Shown here one piece after another: positions 29,401 to 35,232 of a stretch of DNA of 64,000 nt. Where the stretch lies: assembly GCA_029962745.1 (NCBI GenBank), contig CM057165.1:3874340-3938339 (forward strand). The letters run 5' to 3'. The notes beneath the pieces are model-generated. The model ran no database searches. It was not told where the DNA came from and saw only the letters and a program-made list of their open reading frames with translations. Each line of letters begins with the position of its first letter. The first letter of the stretch is position 1. A program made the position numbers and the translations under genes. This DNA comes from Echinometra lucunter (taxonomy: Eukaryota > Echinodermata > Echinoidea > Camarodonta > Echinometridae).

Positions 29401-29892
29401 CATTCTAACAAATCAGCGTATTGTACGTTTGTTAGACATGATTGGACCATAAAAACATAATTCACTATAAATCCTGAATGCAGAAGCAGCTCATGTTTAC
29501 CATTCATCGCTCGCTCTCTCTCTTTCTCTCTTCAAGTTCAAGGTCAGGTTTATTTCCAATATAACACAAGACATAATTGTTTTTTTTTTCTTCTTTTAAG
29601 CAGAAATAAAATAACTAAACAAACATACAACATTTTTTCGTCTAATTAACATCAAAACAAATTAAATGTCTGCTTGACATAGTGTATTAAAAGAAAAAAA
29701 TGATATTGGAAAAGAGAAATCCACAAAAAAAGCAATGCTTGTAGTGACATGGATTCCTCTCTCTCCCCTCTCCCCTCTCTCCCTCTCTCTCCCCTCTCTC
29801 TCCCCTCTCTCTCCCCTCTCTCTCCCCATTGTGTTCTGTTCATCATTCCAGCCAATCAGTGTATTCCACGTTTTAGAGATCTTTAGCATGTA

Positions 29893-29937
<45 letters not shown>

Positions 29938-30007
29938 TCCCCCCATTGTGTTCTCTTCATCATTCCAGCCAATCAGTGTATTCCACGTTTTAGAGATCTG
30001 TAGCATG

Positions 30008-30044
<37 letters not shown>

Positions 30045-32151
30045 CCCCCCCCCATTGTGTTCTGTTCATCATTCCAGCCAATCAGTGTATTCCATGTTTT
30101 AGAGATCTTTAGCATGTACTCTCTCTCTCTCTCTCTCCCTCTCCCCCCCCCCCCCCCCCCCCCATTGTGTTCTGTTCATCATTCCAGCCAATCAGTGTAT
30201 TCCACATTTTAGAGATCTTAAGCATTATTGCAAAGAGTGAATATAACACATCATTGTAAAGAGTATTGATGCATGATTGATTTCATAGCAAATATTTTAT
30301 TGTATTCCTAGTTGAAATTGTATCATGTTATTCAAGTACCAGTTGGAGAATGTCAGTATTAAACAAGCTATCCGGATTCTTTTTTGTACACTTTAACTGT
30401 GTATGTTGACATTGTAAAACCTAGTTATGCAGGGTATTATACAAGTACACTCAAACAAGCACAAATGTGGACATTCACAAACATGCACCCCTAATCTCTT
30501 GTTCCACGAGACAACTTCAAGAACAATCCTTGTCACATTGCCACTGTTGTTATTCTGCAAGGGAGTGAAAAAGGTTAGATAAACAATCCAACCTGCTTTA
30601 GCAGCCACCTGTATAGAAAGCCCACCTTCTCTAAAGACCACACTTTTTATTTCATTTGAATACTTTTTCCTACTGAAAAATGTCTGAAATAGATTTTTTT
30701 TTTTGTTGGAAGATCACCTGTGCAAATACTGATTTACTTGTCTCTCTTAGGCAGTCCTTGTATGCAGGTTTCGCGGCATTTTTGTACAGCTAGCTCACAA
30801 ATTTTTCTAAATTATTCTTTACCTTTCTATAAATGTGACTTATAATCAACTCTACTTTCAGAGGTAATATCAGTGATTAGCTGTCACACATGCCTTTCTT
30901 CCACTAAAAGGTCCATTATTTTGCTTAAATAAACAAGTGATGTCTAACAATATTTCACTTTTAATTGATCCCATTATATCACAATATATATAAATTGTAT
31001 TTCGAGATTTCACCTTTCCAGGAGAAATATTGAATGTACAAAATCAAAGTTAAAAACTCCTTTTTGGCGAGTGCGGCAGGCATTGTAGAACAGCGCCGTA
31101 TGGAACTTCTTGTGTAATCCCATAGAGCCACAAGAGGGGAAAATAAAGAATTTAGTTGCGCTGAGGTACCGGGTAGTTACTGTACTCGTCAATTTATTAT
31201 AGAACGTTTATAGAGGAGTGCATTCTAAAAAGAATTGGGTTTGTTCAAGCATTTCATTATGTATAGTCGATGAAGTGCCATCCAAGAAAAATGAACTTTT
31301 ACAGTAATTCCTTGTGCACAATTTGATTTCAGTATAGCACGCATTTTCCATGGACCCTAGTCTGAGTTATCTCAGGCATAGAATTCAACAGATTAATATA
31401 TGAAGAGCTTTCAACCAAAAGGTGCTATATGTAAATAAATTTCTTGGTTCCGAGTTTGCACACATGTCCAAAGAAACTTAAACTTAGAAAGCACTACCGA
31501 TATCTCTTCTATATTTCTTGAAAACTTTGCTTCAAAACTTTATTCATAGTAAAATACTCGAGCTGAATGACACAGTAAAGTTGACACAACTTCAATAGAA
31601 AATAGTGCCTTTTGGAAGCAAACTCTTCATATCCTGTGAACAGCTAAAATCCACATAGATAAAGCAAATAATTTCCTGTTGTAAGATGAATAATTGTGTA
31701 TGGTATTGAAATTAACAAGGACACTGGATTCTTGAGTACATTTCACCTTGTTCAAACATGACCTGTACCAGCAGTAGACTGTGAGTCATAGTAACAATGG
31801 GTGTTGAGGTTTTTTTAATCAGCCAATTGCAGGGTCCATTTTATTGCTTGAATATCAAAGAGTGATCTTTTTTAATTGATCTCATTATGTAGATTGTCTT
31901 GATAAAGATGATAACATATTATGTGAATCCAAATTTCATCTGTATTTTTCACATGAATGTATTCTCCTTCTCCCTTTCCTTAAATCCCCTGCAGTGATTT
32001 CCAGTCTGATATTCATCGGTCATCCCATCGTATGGAACCCGTCCAACCTAGCCAATCGTCAGGTTTTGTTGACTCAGACTACACAAGCTTTACAGGGACA
32101 TCGGGAGACTACAACTATCTAGATCCTAATTATAGTCCAGCAGTTCTTTGA
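318..32151 (+). CDS. ZZZ3: ZZZ3 orthologue, 3' part (10 coding exons; 5' end outside window)
   Basis: Exons 318-456, 907-1045, 2608-2687, 3367-3447, 3978-4079, 5585-5683, 6196-6342, 11528-11623, 12714-12841 and 31995-32151 join in one open frame, with AG acceptors, GT donors and matching phases throughout. The product has, in order, a coiled-coil-like helix, a conserved proline-rich block, an acidic linker, a Myb/SANT domain ([13 protein letters not shown] through VQKYFIKL) and a C-terminal ZZ zinc finger (CDGCG, WHCVNC, DLCQNC, then H-x3-H in the last exon). In vertebrates ZZZ3 is a subunit of the ATAC (GCN5/PCAF) histone acetyltransferase complex, and its ZZ finger binds the histone H3 N-terminus; a nuclear chromatin role here is inferred from that. 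The first exon in view opens mid-protein, so the N-terminal half lies upstream. The last intron is very large and contains another gene and a retroelement. Alternative terminal exons at 44895 and 45105 are possible. Confidence 0.9.
907..1045 (+). CDS. ZZZ3: ZZZ3 exon: conserved proline-rich block
   Basis: The acceptor is CTGAAG and the donor is AAAG/GTAAAT. It encodes [19 protein letters not shown] and a further conserved stretch ending SLKQK, and it leaves in phase 1. The open frame that continues past the donor is only a TAA-microsatellite artefact. Confidence 0.88.
1489..1690. repeat. Long (AT)n microsatellite
   Basis: About 200 bp of nearly uninterrupted AT/TA dinucleotides with short breaks. 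All open frames here (Tyr-Ile repeats) are artefacts. Confidence 0.95.
1742..1815. repeat. Perfect 33-bp inverted repeat (hairpin or cruciform)
   Basis: The arms 1742-1774 and 1783-1815 are exact reverse complements separated by CGAGAGCT. The inner ends are GCTGACGT and ACGTCAGC. It lies between two AT-rich microsatellites in a ZZZ3 intron. Confidence 0.9.
1899..2071. mobile_element. pogo/mariner-like MITE
   Basis: Ends are CAGTCAAACCTG and CAGGTTTCACTG, flanked by A/TA-rich DNA. Internal repeats read AAAGACCACCTGTATA. The same family occurs at 30584, 43994 and 60543. TIRs beginning CAGT with a TA target are typical of Tc1/mariner-pogo elements. Confidence 0.7.
2160..2400. repeat. Dispersed repeat next to a TTA microsatellite
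   Basis: GCATCACCTGGGCCTGGGAG followed by AATCACTGTGACCCTCGGGT has a reverse-complement match at 60160-60232. It is an unclassified dispersed repeat. Confidence 0.5.
2608..2687 (+). CDS. ZZZ3: ZZZ3 exon: acidic/serine linker
   Basis: An 80-nt exon with acceptor TTTCTAG and donor GAGAAG/GTATGA. It enters in phase 1 and leaves in phase 0, which fits both neighbours. It encodes a low-complexity linker ([15 protein letters not shown] ... VDEEEK). The call rests on splice-site quality and phase more than on conservation. Confidence 0.75.
2730..3015 (-). repeat. Reverse-oriented tRNA-like SINE or composite repeat
   Basis: CAGGGATTTGAACCCCATAC is the reverse complement of a Pol III B box, followed by an anticodon-arm-like CACTAGACCAGAACACC. 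The distal part (CTGTACACTTCCAAAGGACT) is repeated at 3232-3252 after another TAA-type microsatellite, so it belongs to the same family. Confidence 0.5.
3367..3447 (+). CDS. ZZZ3: ZZZ3 exon: start of the Myb/SANT domain
   Basis: The acceptor is TTTTAG and the donor is CAG/GTTTGA. It encodes 27 residues including [11 protein letters not shown] and NRLWTVGEQ, whose Trp is the first core Trp of the SANT repeat. Phase is 0 at both ends. Confidence 0.88.
3448..3977 (+). other. ZZZ3 intron without recognisable feature
   Basis: About 530 bp of AT-rich intron. I see no conserved frame, repeat or RNA. Confidence 0.6.
3978..4079 (+). CDS. ZZZ3: ZZZ3 exon: core of the Myb/SANT domain
   Basis: The acceptor is CCGACAG and the donor is CAG/GTTCGT. 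It encodes [20 protein letters not shown] and then [14 protein letters not shown]. This is helices 1-2 and the start of helix 3 of a SANT/Myb fold, with the second core Trp. Phase is 0 at both ends. Confidence 0.92.
4221..4763. mobile_element. Fold-back MITE
   Basis: The left end CAAGTCCACAGCGAGATGAA plus GTTCATTTCAAT is mirrored at the right end by ATTGAAATGAAC and GCTGTGGAC. The inner arms (AAGTTATGAATTTT and AAAATTCATAACTTTCTA) also pair. Non-coding, in a ZZZ3 intron. Confidence 0.75.
5585..5683 (+). CDS. ZZZ3: ZZZ3 exon: end of the Myb/SANT domain
   Basis: The acceptor is GATGTAG and the donor is AAG/GTAGGT. It encodes [20 protein letters not shown] and then [13 protein letters not shown]. 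The QKYF motif is the aromatic third-helix signature of this SANT type. Confidence 0.92.
5684..6195 (+). other. ZZZ3 intron without recognisable feature
   Basis: About 510 bp of intron with a short G-run and T-run near 5815-5845. Nothing else is recognised. Confidence 0.6.
6196..6342 (+). CDS. ZZZ3: ZZZ3 exon: acidic region after SANT
   Basis: The acceptor is CTTACAG and the donor is ATG/GTATGA. It encodes 49 residues, including [16 protein letters not shown] followed by an Asp/Glu-rich run ([17 protein letters not shown]). Phase is 0 at both ends. Confidence 0.9.
6961..7246. repeat. 143-bp near-perfect tandem duplication
   Basis: 6961-7103 and 7104-7246 are almost identical; I see one clear difference (ATGTG versus ACGTG). 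The copies share AATATTCAGGCAATTATCCC and end AACCCGCTAAGCACGATTTG. This implies a recent duplication. Confidence 0.9.
7221..9183. mobile_element. Putative 1.9-kb non-autonomous transposon
   Basis: The left side reads TTAACCCGCTAAG, and the right side ends CCAATGGGTTAA, which fits TTAA targets with CCC/GGG ends. Subterminal GTATAACTAATGCTGGGAGC is mirrored by GGTGCC/TAATGTTGG-type sequence (GGCACCAACATTAGGTATAA near 9110-9130). Two CT microsatellites and an internal direct repeat (AATCTCGTATTTGG at about 8486 and 8826) lie inside. No transposase frame is visible. The limits are tentative. Confidence 0.4.
8160..8430. repeat. (CT)n microsatellites
   Basis: CT runs at about 8160-8195 and 8383-8430. 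They generate false Ser-Leu open frames. Confidence 0.9.
9214..9690. mobile_element. Fold-back MITE
   Basis: GAAAGAGGGCATAAAG ... AAGAAAGTTATGAAAGTTTG is mirrored by CAAACTTTCATAACTTTCTC ... TCCCCTCTTTTCC. The open frames inside arise from the paired arms. It is non-coding. Confidence 0.65.
9691..11527 (+). other. ZZZ3 intron, no gene seen
   Basis: 1.8 kb of AT-rich intron. Short open frames lack codon bias or homology that I can recognise. Confidence 0.55.
11528..11623 (+). CDS. ZZZ3: ZZZ3 exon: linker before the ZZ finger
   Basis: The acceptor is TTGAAG and the donor is CAG/GTGAGT. It encodes 32 residues ([18 protein letters not shown], then [12 protein letters not shown]) that form a charged helix leading to the ZZ domain. 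The intron before it is 5.2 kb and repeat-rich. Confidence 0.9.
11935..12135 (+). repeat. Fragment of a dispersed repeat
   Basis: GTGGCATTATGTTTTTTGGT and the following CCGACCGTTCATCCAT resemble the start of the repeats at 19060 and 42700. Confidence 0.4.
12714..12841 (+). CDS. ZZZ3: ZZZ3 exon: Cys-rich core of the ZZ finger
   Basis: The acceptor is CAAACAG and the donor is GA/GTAAGT, leaving in phase 2. It encodes [20 protein letters not shown] and then [17 protein letters not shown], which supplies the CxxC, CxxC and CxxC ligands of a ZZ zinc finger. The final His pair is in the next exon, so the domain is split across this junction. Decayed copies of this exon lie just downstream and again near 34 kb. 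Confidence 0.95.
12890..12953 (+). pseudogene. Degenerate copy of the ZZ exon (3' half), copy 2
   Basis: It starts 49 nt after the functional donor. GATGGCATTGTTTTGCCCCA ... TGTGTGAATGAGTAAGTAG aligns with the second half of the exon at 12714-12841 plus its donor, with a deletion of about 4 nt that breaks the frame. The donor GAATGA/GTAAGT is preserved. Confidence 0.7.
13008..13266 (+). pseudogene. Degenerate ZZ exon copy 3, split by a SINE
   Basis: The left part (GTGTGAATTGCC ... CATATCTGT, to about 13047) and the right part (ATCTGTGTCCAAAACTGTGA ... GAGCAAGTA, from about 13237) together match the 3' half of the ZZ exon. A tRNA-derived SINE sits between them, and ATCTGT occurs on both sides as a probable target-site duplication. 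Confidence 0.6.
13046..13236 (+). repeat. tRNA-derived SINE
   Basis: It begins GGGGTGCCGTAGTCGAGCAG (A-box-like) and has GGGTTCGATTCC (B box), then a body with AGCAAGGCATTTTATCTATA and an A-rich end. The same family recurs at 52621. The acceptor arm does not pair as in a functional tRNA. Confidence 0.75.
13364..13402 (+). pseudogene. Degenerate ZZ exon fragment, copy 4
   Basis: AAGAAGTGCCTCATCAAAAT is a weak match to the middle of the ZZ exon. It is preceded by GTTCACATTGCTATGAGATC, the same flank that precedes the other decayed copies. It is noncoding. Confidence 0.35.
13530..13690 (+). repeat. 3' tail of a non-LTR retrotransposon (probable)
   Basis: GTAGCACTTTGTAACCGCGA, then AAAAGTGCTATATCACATAA, ends in a short TTGGA repeat. 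This is a typical LINE 3' end, but no coding remnant is seen. Confidence 0.45.
14056..14475. repeat. Long (ATAATG)n/(ATA)n microsatellite
   Basis: About 420 bp of mixed ATAATG and AATAAT units. It produces long artefactual open frames on both strands. Confidence 0.95.
15203..15660. repeat. Two-copy direct repeat of about 243 bp
   Basis: AGTCTACTGCAAGGT through AACATGTACTAGTGGGAATG occurs twice (about 15215-15436 and 15460-15645). A weaker third match lies at 21411-21560. Confidence 0.7.
15851..16266. mobile_element. piggyBac-like MITE, copy 1
   Basis: About 416 bp, starting TTAACCCATTCGTGAAAG and ending CTGTCACGAATGGGT-CAA (right TTAA mutated). TTAA targets with CCC/GGG TIR ends are the piggyBac signature. 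No transposase is encoded; the family recurs at 19171, 26505, 35438 and 47375. Confidence 0.8.
16500..17165. repeat. Tandem array, about 75-bp unit, about 8 copies
   Basis: Units contain TGTACATGTTGCACCTATCA and ATTAAAGCTATTCATTAAAT. They are moderately diverged, with variable T-runs. Confidence 0.8.
17445..18115. repeat. Tandem array, 133-bp unit, 5 copies
   Basis: TGTACATGT marks each unit at about 17473, 17606, 17739, 17872 and 18005, an exact 133-bp spacing. Each unit carries AAGAAGCCCTTTTCTACTGA and TCAATGCATAGTAT. Copies are highly alike. Confidence 0.92.
18471..22488 (-). CDS. Gene A: nested small type I membrane or secreted protein (orphan)
   Basis: The exon starting at 22488 (or the Met at 22467, which gives a cleaner signal peptide [11 protein letters not shown]) encodes a secretory leader and an ectodomain. 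The ectodomain shares [23 protein letters not shown] and YLDET with gene B at 40-43 kb. N-glycosylation sequons (NAS, NTS, NGS, NQT) are present. The frame stays open to 21640. A phase-0 donor candidate (AAA/GTAATG at 21847) would join an exon at 18471 to about 18700, acceptor TACCACAG, with a hydrophobic segment ([14 protein letters not shown]) and a basic tail. The gene sits antisense inside the last ZZZ3 intron. I do not recognise the family; the function is unknown, and the splice to the second exon is uncertain. Confidence 0.6.
19060..19931. repeat. Dispersed repeat with (CTGTCCGT) start and AGGTCA motifs
   Basis: Starts TTTATGCCTTCGCCCACCGT, followed by a CTGTCCGTCCGT run, and ends GGCGGAGGCATAAAG. 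The inner part repeats ACTTGGCTCATGTATGCA and TTTGGGGGTCACAAGGTCAA. The piggyBac-like MITE at 19171-19586 is inserted in it. Confidence 0.65.
19171..19586. mobile_element. piggyBac-like MITE, copy 2
   Basis: TTAACCCATTCGTGACAG ... CTGTCACGAATGGGTTAA, with perfect terminal inverted repeats. It is inserted into the dispersed repeat at 19060-19931, which continues on both sides. Confidence 0.88.
19990..21410. other. Intronic spacer without recognisable gene
   Basis: 1.4 kb of AT-rich sequence in the last ZZZ3 intron and the gene A intron. Open frames here show no protein-like pattern. Confidence 0.5.
23096..23333. repeat. 119-bp tandem duplication
   Basis: AAAACCTGCAGAAGTGCCCT ... GTTTGTTCCATCT occurs twice with a 119-bp period (about 23115 and 23234). 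Confidence 0.8.
23861..24482 (-). pseudogene. Ngaro-associated SGNH/GDSL hydrolase (frameshifted)
   Basis: Block I ([11 protein letters not shown], catalytic Ser) lies in the frame 24482-24282. Blocks III and V ([12 protein letters not shown] with Asn, and DGVHLSDTG with the Asp-x2-His pair) lie in the frame 24331-23861. The frame shift is near 24331. All SGNH residues remain. SGNH ORFs are known in Ngaro-type elements. A TTTTATTGCAG acceptor-like site sits just before block I, so the ORF may have been spliced. It is part of the retroelement, not a host esterase. Confidence 0.75.
24757..25540 (-). pseudogene. Ngaro tyrosine recombinase (internal deletion)
   Basis: An N-terminal core-binding region ([20 protein letters not shown] and on) is followed by the catalytic domain start [11 protein letters not shown] (first catalytic Arg) and FSKTDQHG (Lys strand). 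The frame then jumps from RYQFND to [14 protein letters not shown] and a stop at 24757-24759, which carries the nucleophilic Tyr. The block that should hold the conserved H-x2-R is missing. The lost segment is a deletion of roughly 40 codons by family comparison (my estimate), so the enzyme is dead. Confidence 0.75.
25620..26504 (-). pseudogene. Ngaro reverse transcriptase C-terminus and RNase H
   Basis: Motif [13 protein letters not shown], lies at about 26440-26480 in one frame. The downstream part ([20 protein letters not shown] ... TFLGLELD) is in another, so there is a frameshift right after the catalytic motif. RNase H residues are visible as [20 protein letters not shown] and VLNTDN. 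An in-frame TGA falls just before the final DSLSRF. Confidence 0.8.
26505..26920. mobile_element. piggyBac-like MITE, copy 3, inside the Ngaro RT gene
   Basis: TTAACCCATTCATGACAG ... CTGTCATGAATGGGTTAA. It interrupts the reverse transcriptase between motifs B and C of the minus-strand retroelement. The reading frame on the two sides is compatible if one TTAA is counted, so the target was a clean TTAA. Confidence 0.9.
26515..27764 (-). pseudogene. Ngaro reverse transcriptase, N-terminal and central part
   Basis: Visible blocks are [18 protein letters not shown], an in-frame TAA at 27150, motif A in [13 protein letters not shown], and motif B in [16 protein letters not shown]. The reading then enters the piggyBac-like MITE. 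Product class: reverse transcriptase of a tyrosine-recombinase retroelement. It is broken. Confidence 0.8.
27589..29021 (-). pseudogene. Ngaro gag-like ORF (frameshifted)
   Basis: The N-terminal part (29021-28296) is a Thr/Ser/Arg/Pro-rich, basic, disordered region beginning [20 protein letters not shown]. After a one-base frame change near 28335 it continues as [16 protein letters not shown] and a helical capsid-like region. A Cys/His cluster follows ([31 protein letters not shown]), which is a nucleic-acid-binding knuckle. Its end overlaps the RT frame. Confidence 0.7.
29755..30220. repeat. Tandem array, about 110-bp unit with CT tracts
   Basis: CCCATTGTGTTCT begins each of four units at about 29824, 29941, 30051 and 30161. 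Each unit continues with CCAGCCAATCAGTGTATTCC and TTTTAGAGATC and ends in a CT run. A diverged relative lies at 29401-29440. Confidence 0.85.
30584..30780. mobile_element. pogo/mariner-like MITE, diverged
   Basis: CAATCCAACCTGCTTTAGCA and CCACCTGTATAGAAAG match the element at 1899; the right end is degraded (GCAGGTTTCGCGGC). Confidence 0.6.
30781..31994 (+). other. End of the last ZZZ3 intron, no gene seen
   Basis: 1.2 kb of AT-rich intron ending in the pyrimidine tract TTCTCCCTTTCC before the terminal-exon acceptor. Confidence 0.5.
31995..32151 (+). CDS. ZZZ3: ZZZ3 terminal exon, copy 1
   Basis: The acceptor is CCCTGCAG. The phase matches the ZZ exon (GA + T). It encodes [20 protein letters not shown] and then a Ser/Tyr-rich tail ending DPNYSPAVL before TGA. 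The H-x3-H supplies the last ZZ zinc ligands. I saw no AATAAA or ATTAAA within about 400 nt after the stop, unlike the copy at 45105. Confidence 0.9.
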
Positions 32152-32230
32152 CAACCTTCAAAATATGCCTTTTTTCAACGAGTAAGTTAGTGTGTTCAAG
32201 AAACACAATTTTTAGACTATTAAGCTGTAC

Positions 32231-32270
32231 AAGAACATCAGGAGACTACACTGTTCTCAATCCTAAGGAG
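32231..32270 (+). pseudogene. Fragment of ZZZ3 terminal exon, downstream of copy 1
   Basis: ACATCAGGAGACTACA ... CAATCCTAAGG resembles the end of the terminal exon (ACATCGGGAGACTACA ...) about 80 nt after the real stop. It is a short decayed tandem copy. Confidence 0.5.
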
Positions 32271-32579
32271 TTGGTTTAAATTAGTGGTAATGTCCATGGT
32301 CAATTCTTTGCCTTCACCTATACAAATTGATTCTGACGGACTCGGGTTCAAGTCTGTGTCATGTGTTTCTGATGGTGATGTCAAAGGTTAGTCCCAGACA
32401 TAAATAATCATATCTAATCAATACACATCTGTAAAATGTTCAGATGGCTATTTTAAAAGCCAATTTTGCCTGAATTCCTACTTGTTACTTACTTAATTTT
32501 TTCTTTCAAATAATTTGCATGCTTGCCTTTTTTTTCTTGATCCTAGTGATTTATATATTGCCCAGTCATATTTTCATTA

Positions 32580-33031
32580 GGCTGTGTTCAGGCGCTTTTG
32601 GAAGAAAACTGTGCCATAGTGTACCGAGCCGACTCGTGCCGCACCAAAGTGTACCATACCTGGCTTGTTACGTATTCGGTACACTTCGTGCTCAAATCCA
32701 GGGTGACGAGAAAGTGCATAGCAACCAGGGTCAAAGGTGAGGAATTTGGTGAGCTATTCAACACAGCTATCACGTCCTGGGCATGGCTGATAGCATCACG
32801 CTCAATCATAGTTCATAGTACGGTGTGCGTTCACGAGCTTGTCGAGGCACAGTACAGTTTGCTTTGGCACACTCTGGACGTTCTCGAGAGGTGGTCCACC
32901 ATGGCACATTTCTAGAGCGGCACAATACAGGTACAGTTCGCTTTAGGAGCATTCAGGCGCCTCCTATGGCAAGGGTACGGTTCACATTGGCCCGGGTACG
33001 GTACGCTTTAGCAGAGCACCTGAACAGGGCC
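32580..33031. mobile_element. TIR element, about 450 bp (hAT-like MITE?)
   Basis: Ends GGCTGTGTTCAGGCGC and GCACCTGAACAGGGCC are inverted repeats. The interior is GC-richer than its surroundings and rich in GTACCG/CGGTAC motifs. The superfamily is a guess; no clear 8-bp target duplication was seen. Confidence 0.6.
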
Positions 33032-33127
33032 ATAATCAAAATATTGTGCCCATTGCTTACCTTTTTTGCAAACGTAACATCAAATTTCTTTTTCAGTTCC
33101 TACCATCATGACCATCGGTCAGCTTAT

Positions 33128-33600
33128 TTCTTTTTATGCCCCTGTAGACGAAGTCTGGAGGGGGCAGTGTTGCCCCGTCTGTCTGTTCGTCCTTCTGTCT
33201 GTCCGTCTGTCCGCCCCGAATTGGTTTCCGCATGATAACTTTAAGAATATAGGGCAGATTGTAATTATTTGTGGCGTGGAGGTAAATGACACTAAAATAC
33301 AGGTCAAGTTCGAATTTGGAGTCCGCAGGTCAAAGGTCACAGCTCATTATATATGCAAATATGCGAATTGGTTTCCACATTATAACTTCAAAAATATTGG
33401 ATGGATTGTAATAATTTTTGGAGTGTAGGTAGGTGACAGTACAATTCAGGTCAAGTTTGAATTTGGAGTCTGCAGGTCAAGGGTCAAAGGTCACAGTTCA
33501 GTATATATGCAAATCAGTCAAAAATGTTACTAAGAAAGGCTTACTGATCATGTTAAGCAGGGGCATCCGTGTCCTATGGACACAGCACATTTCTAGTTGT
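33128..33600. repeat. Dispersed repeat with CTGTCTGTCCGT run and two internal units
   Basis: It starts TTTTTATGCCCCTGTAGACG. Two units of about 140 bp follow (from 33222 and 33365), each with GAATTGGTTTCC and an AGGTCAAAGGTCA motif. It resembles the repeat at 19060. Confidence 0.6.
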
Positions 33601-33604
33601 AACT

Positions 33605-33838
33605 TTTGTTAGTCTTTTTGGGGTGTTATGTTATATTTTTGACCTTCTTTGGTTGCTTTGTTCAGTTTTATCTTATACATCATACTTGTACATTGTCCAG
33701 TTGTGATGTTTTGTTTAGGTTTTGCCTCAAACACCAGTGGCCTGTGCAGTTCCCTTCCACATTTTTGCCGTGCTGTTATTTTATTATATACATGTATATG
33801 CTATTGTGTATGCGGAAAATAAAACTTGGAACTTGTGT
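33605..33838 (+). repeat. Retroelement 3' end (probable)
   Basis: The segment ends GAAAATAAAACTTGGAACTT, a common 3' terminus of non-LTR elements. No coding remnant is visible. Confidence 0.4.
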
Positions 33839-34140
33839 TCACATTACTATGAGGTCAGTTTATGCCATTGGGAGATGAACTGGCTCGTAAAAATCTTTTG
33901 TGTCAGTACTGTGTGAATAGTTAAAAAAGTTTAACAAGTTTAAAAAGTTCACATTTCTAAAAGTTAGGTTTATTTGTGTCTCTGTAAACTACTCCTTCTA
34001 GAGCCTCATAACAATTCAGAGTAGGAAATTCTGTTTTCTTTTTAATTCACAGAACTGTGTTACTAGTTGGTTTATTTTTTGTTTTAACAAAATTGCAATG
34101 TGTGAACTGCCGGTAGGAAATTTCCAGAATATCTGTGATG
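33836..34140 (+). pseudogene. Two ZZ exon relics beyond the ZZZ3 terminal exon
   Basis: One relic ends GTCAGTACTGTGTGAATAGT near 33920 and is preceded by GTTCACATTACTATGAGGTC, the flank seen near 13.3 kb. The second, from about 34098, reads CAATGTGTGAACTGCCGGTA and continues with GAAATTTCCAG. Both match the 3' half of the ZZ exon but are interrupted. They suggest the duplicated block reached back into the ZZ exon. Confidence 0.5.
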
Positions 34141-34231
34141 ATACCATACCACAGCCACAGAGAGGAGACTGACAGCTGCAAGTTAATCCTGAAGTATTTT
34201 CTGAATCAGTCAGTGTAATCTGGCTGGAACT

Positions 34232-34378
34232 GGGTCCCGTTTCATAAAACTTGTTATCAGTAACAACTTCCACATTTTTGTGACCAAATTTGCTCTCAGC
34301 CAATCAAATGCAAGGATTTCAGTAGGTTATATAAGTTACTGCAAATTGTTATTGATAACAAGTTTTATGAAACAGGGC
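34232..34378. mobile_element. Fold-back MITE family X, copy 1
   Basis: GGTCCCGTTTCATAAAACTT and AAGTTTTATGAAACAGGGCC form terminal inverted repeats. GCTCTCAGCCAATCA lies in the middle. Copies are at 54651 and 55045. Confidence 0.8.
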
Positions 34379-35232
34379 CATGGTTTTGCAGTGTGACTAT
34401 CAATAATATGAAAGTTATTTAAGCCCATGTAGTAAGACCCTGAATCTCTTTGTTAGATTTTTTGGTTTTTATTTTGCTTAATTATAAGTAGTTGCTCATC
34501 AGCACAAAGATGACCTTCAGCCCCAAATTAGGATTCCTAATCTGGGGCTGTTTTAAATAGTTTATACACAAATATTTCATTGAATTCATTGATTAAGCAG
34601 TATTTTTTATGTCATTGTTAACAGTACAAGAATATGTTTATCAAGTTTCATTCAAATTTCCTTTTTACCAGAACTGAAGATTATGAAATTGAGGGGAGTT
34701 TAAGAGTACATGCACAAAGAAACAAAGAGGAAGAAAATGAAAGAGAGAAAAAAAGGAGAGAAAGAAAGAAAGGAGGAAAAAATAAAGAAAACGAGCAAGA
34801 GAGAGAGAGAGAGAGAGAGAGGGAGATCTGCCTCACTTGCACTATGTTTTCTCTATTGTTCTTTCACCATTAGCATGTTTCCTTGGAAAACTTGGACACG
34901 AAACTGGGAAAATCCTTAATTGGAATAGAATTTTAACTGGGCCCATTTCTACTGTTTCGCTATCATTCATTTAGAAGTACTCTAATGCAATTTCTTGCCC
35001 TCAAAGTTCGTACTTGTGACGATTTAAGTGACGATTTAAAATGTTCATACTCCCCCCCCCCCCCTTTTTGCTTTAATTTTGAACACACAACTTACATCAG
35101 GAGCCTGCTTCGTTCACCTACTTTTTCATGCATTTTTACAAGTGAAACTATGGTATCCCCAACAAAACAAAAATAGAGTAGCATTCTCATTATTCAGGCA
35201 ATTGTAGACCATATTCTTAACCAGTTTCATGG

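Noticed and set aside
29652..30112. Frames rich in Arg/Glu or Ser/Leu
   Set aside because: They are produced by the CT-tract minisatellite.
32519..33235. Overlapping frames of 73-136 codons
   Set aside because: They run through a TIR element and a CTGTCCGT repeat on both strands, so they are composition artefacts.
33606..33916. 90-codon hydrophobic frame as a membrane protein
   Set aside because: It lies in a retroelement 3' end and lacks a start context or supporting exons.
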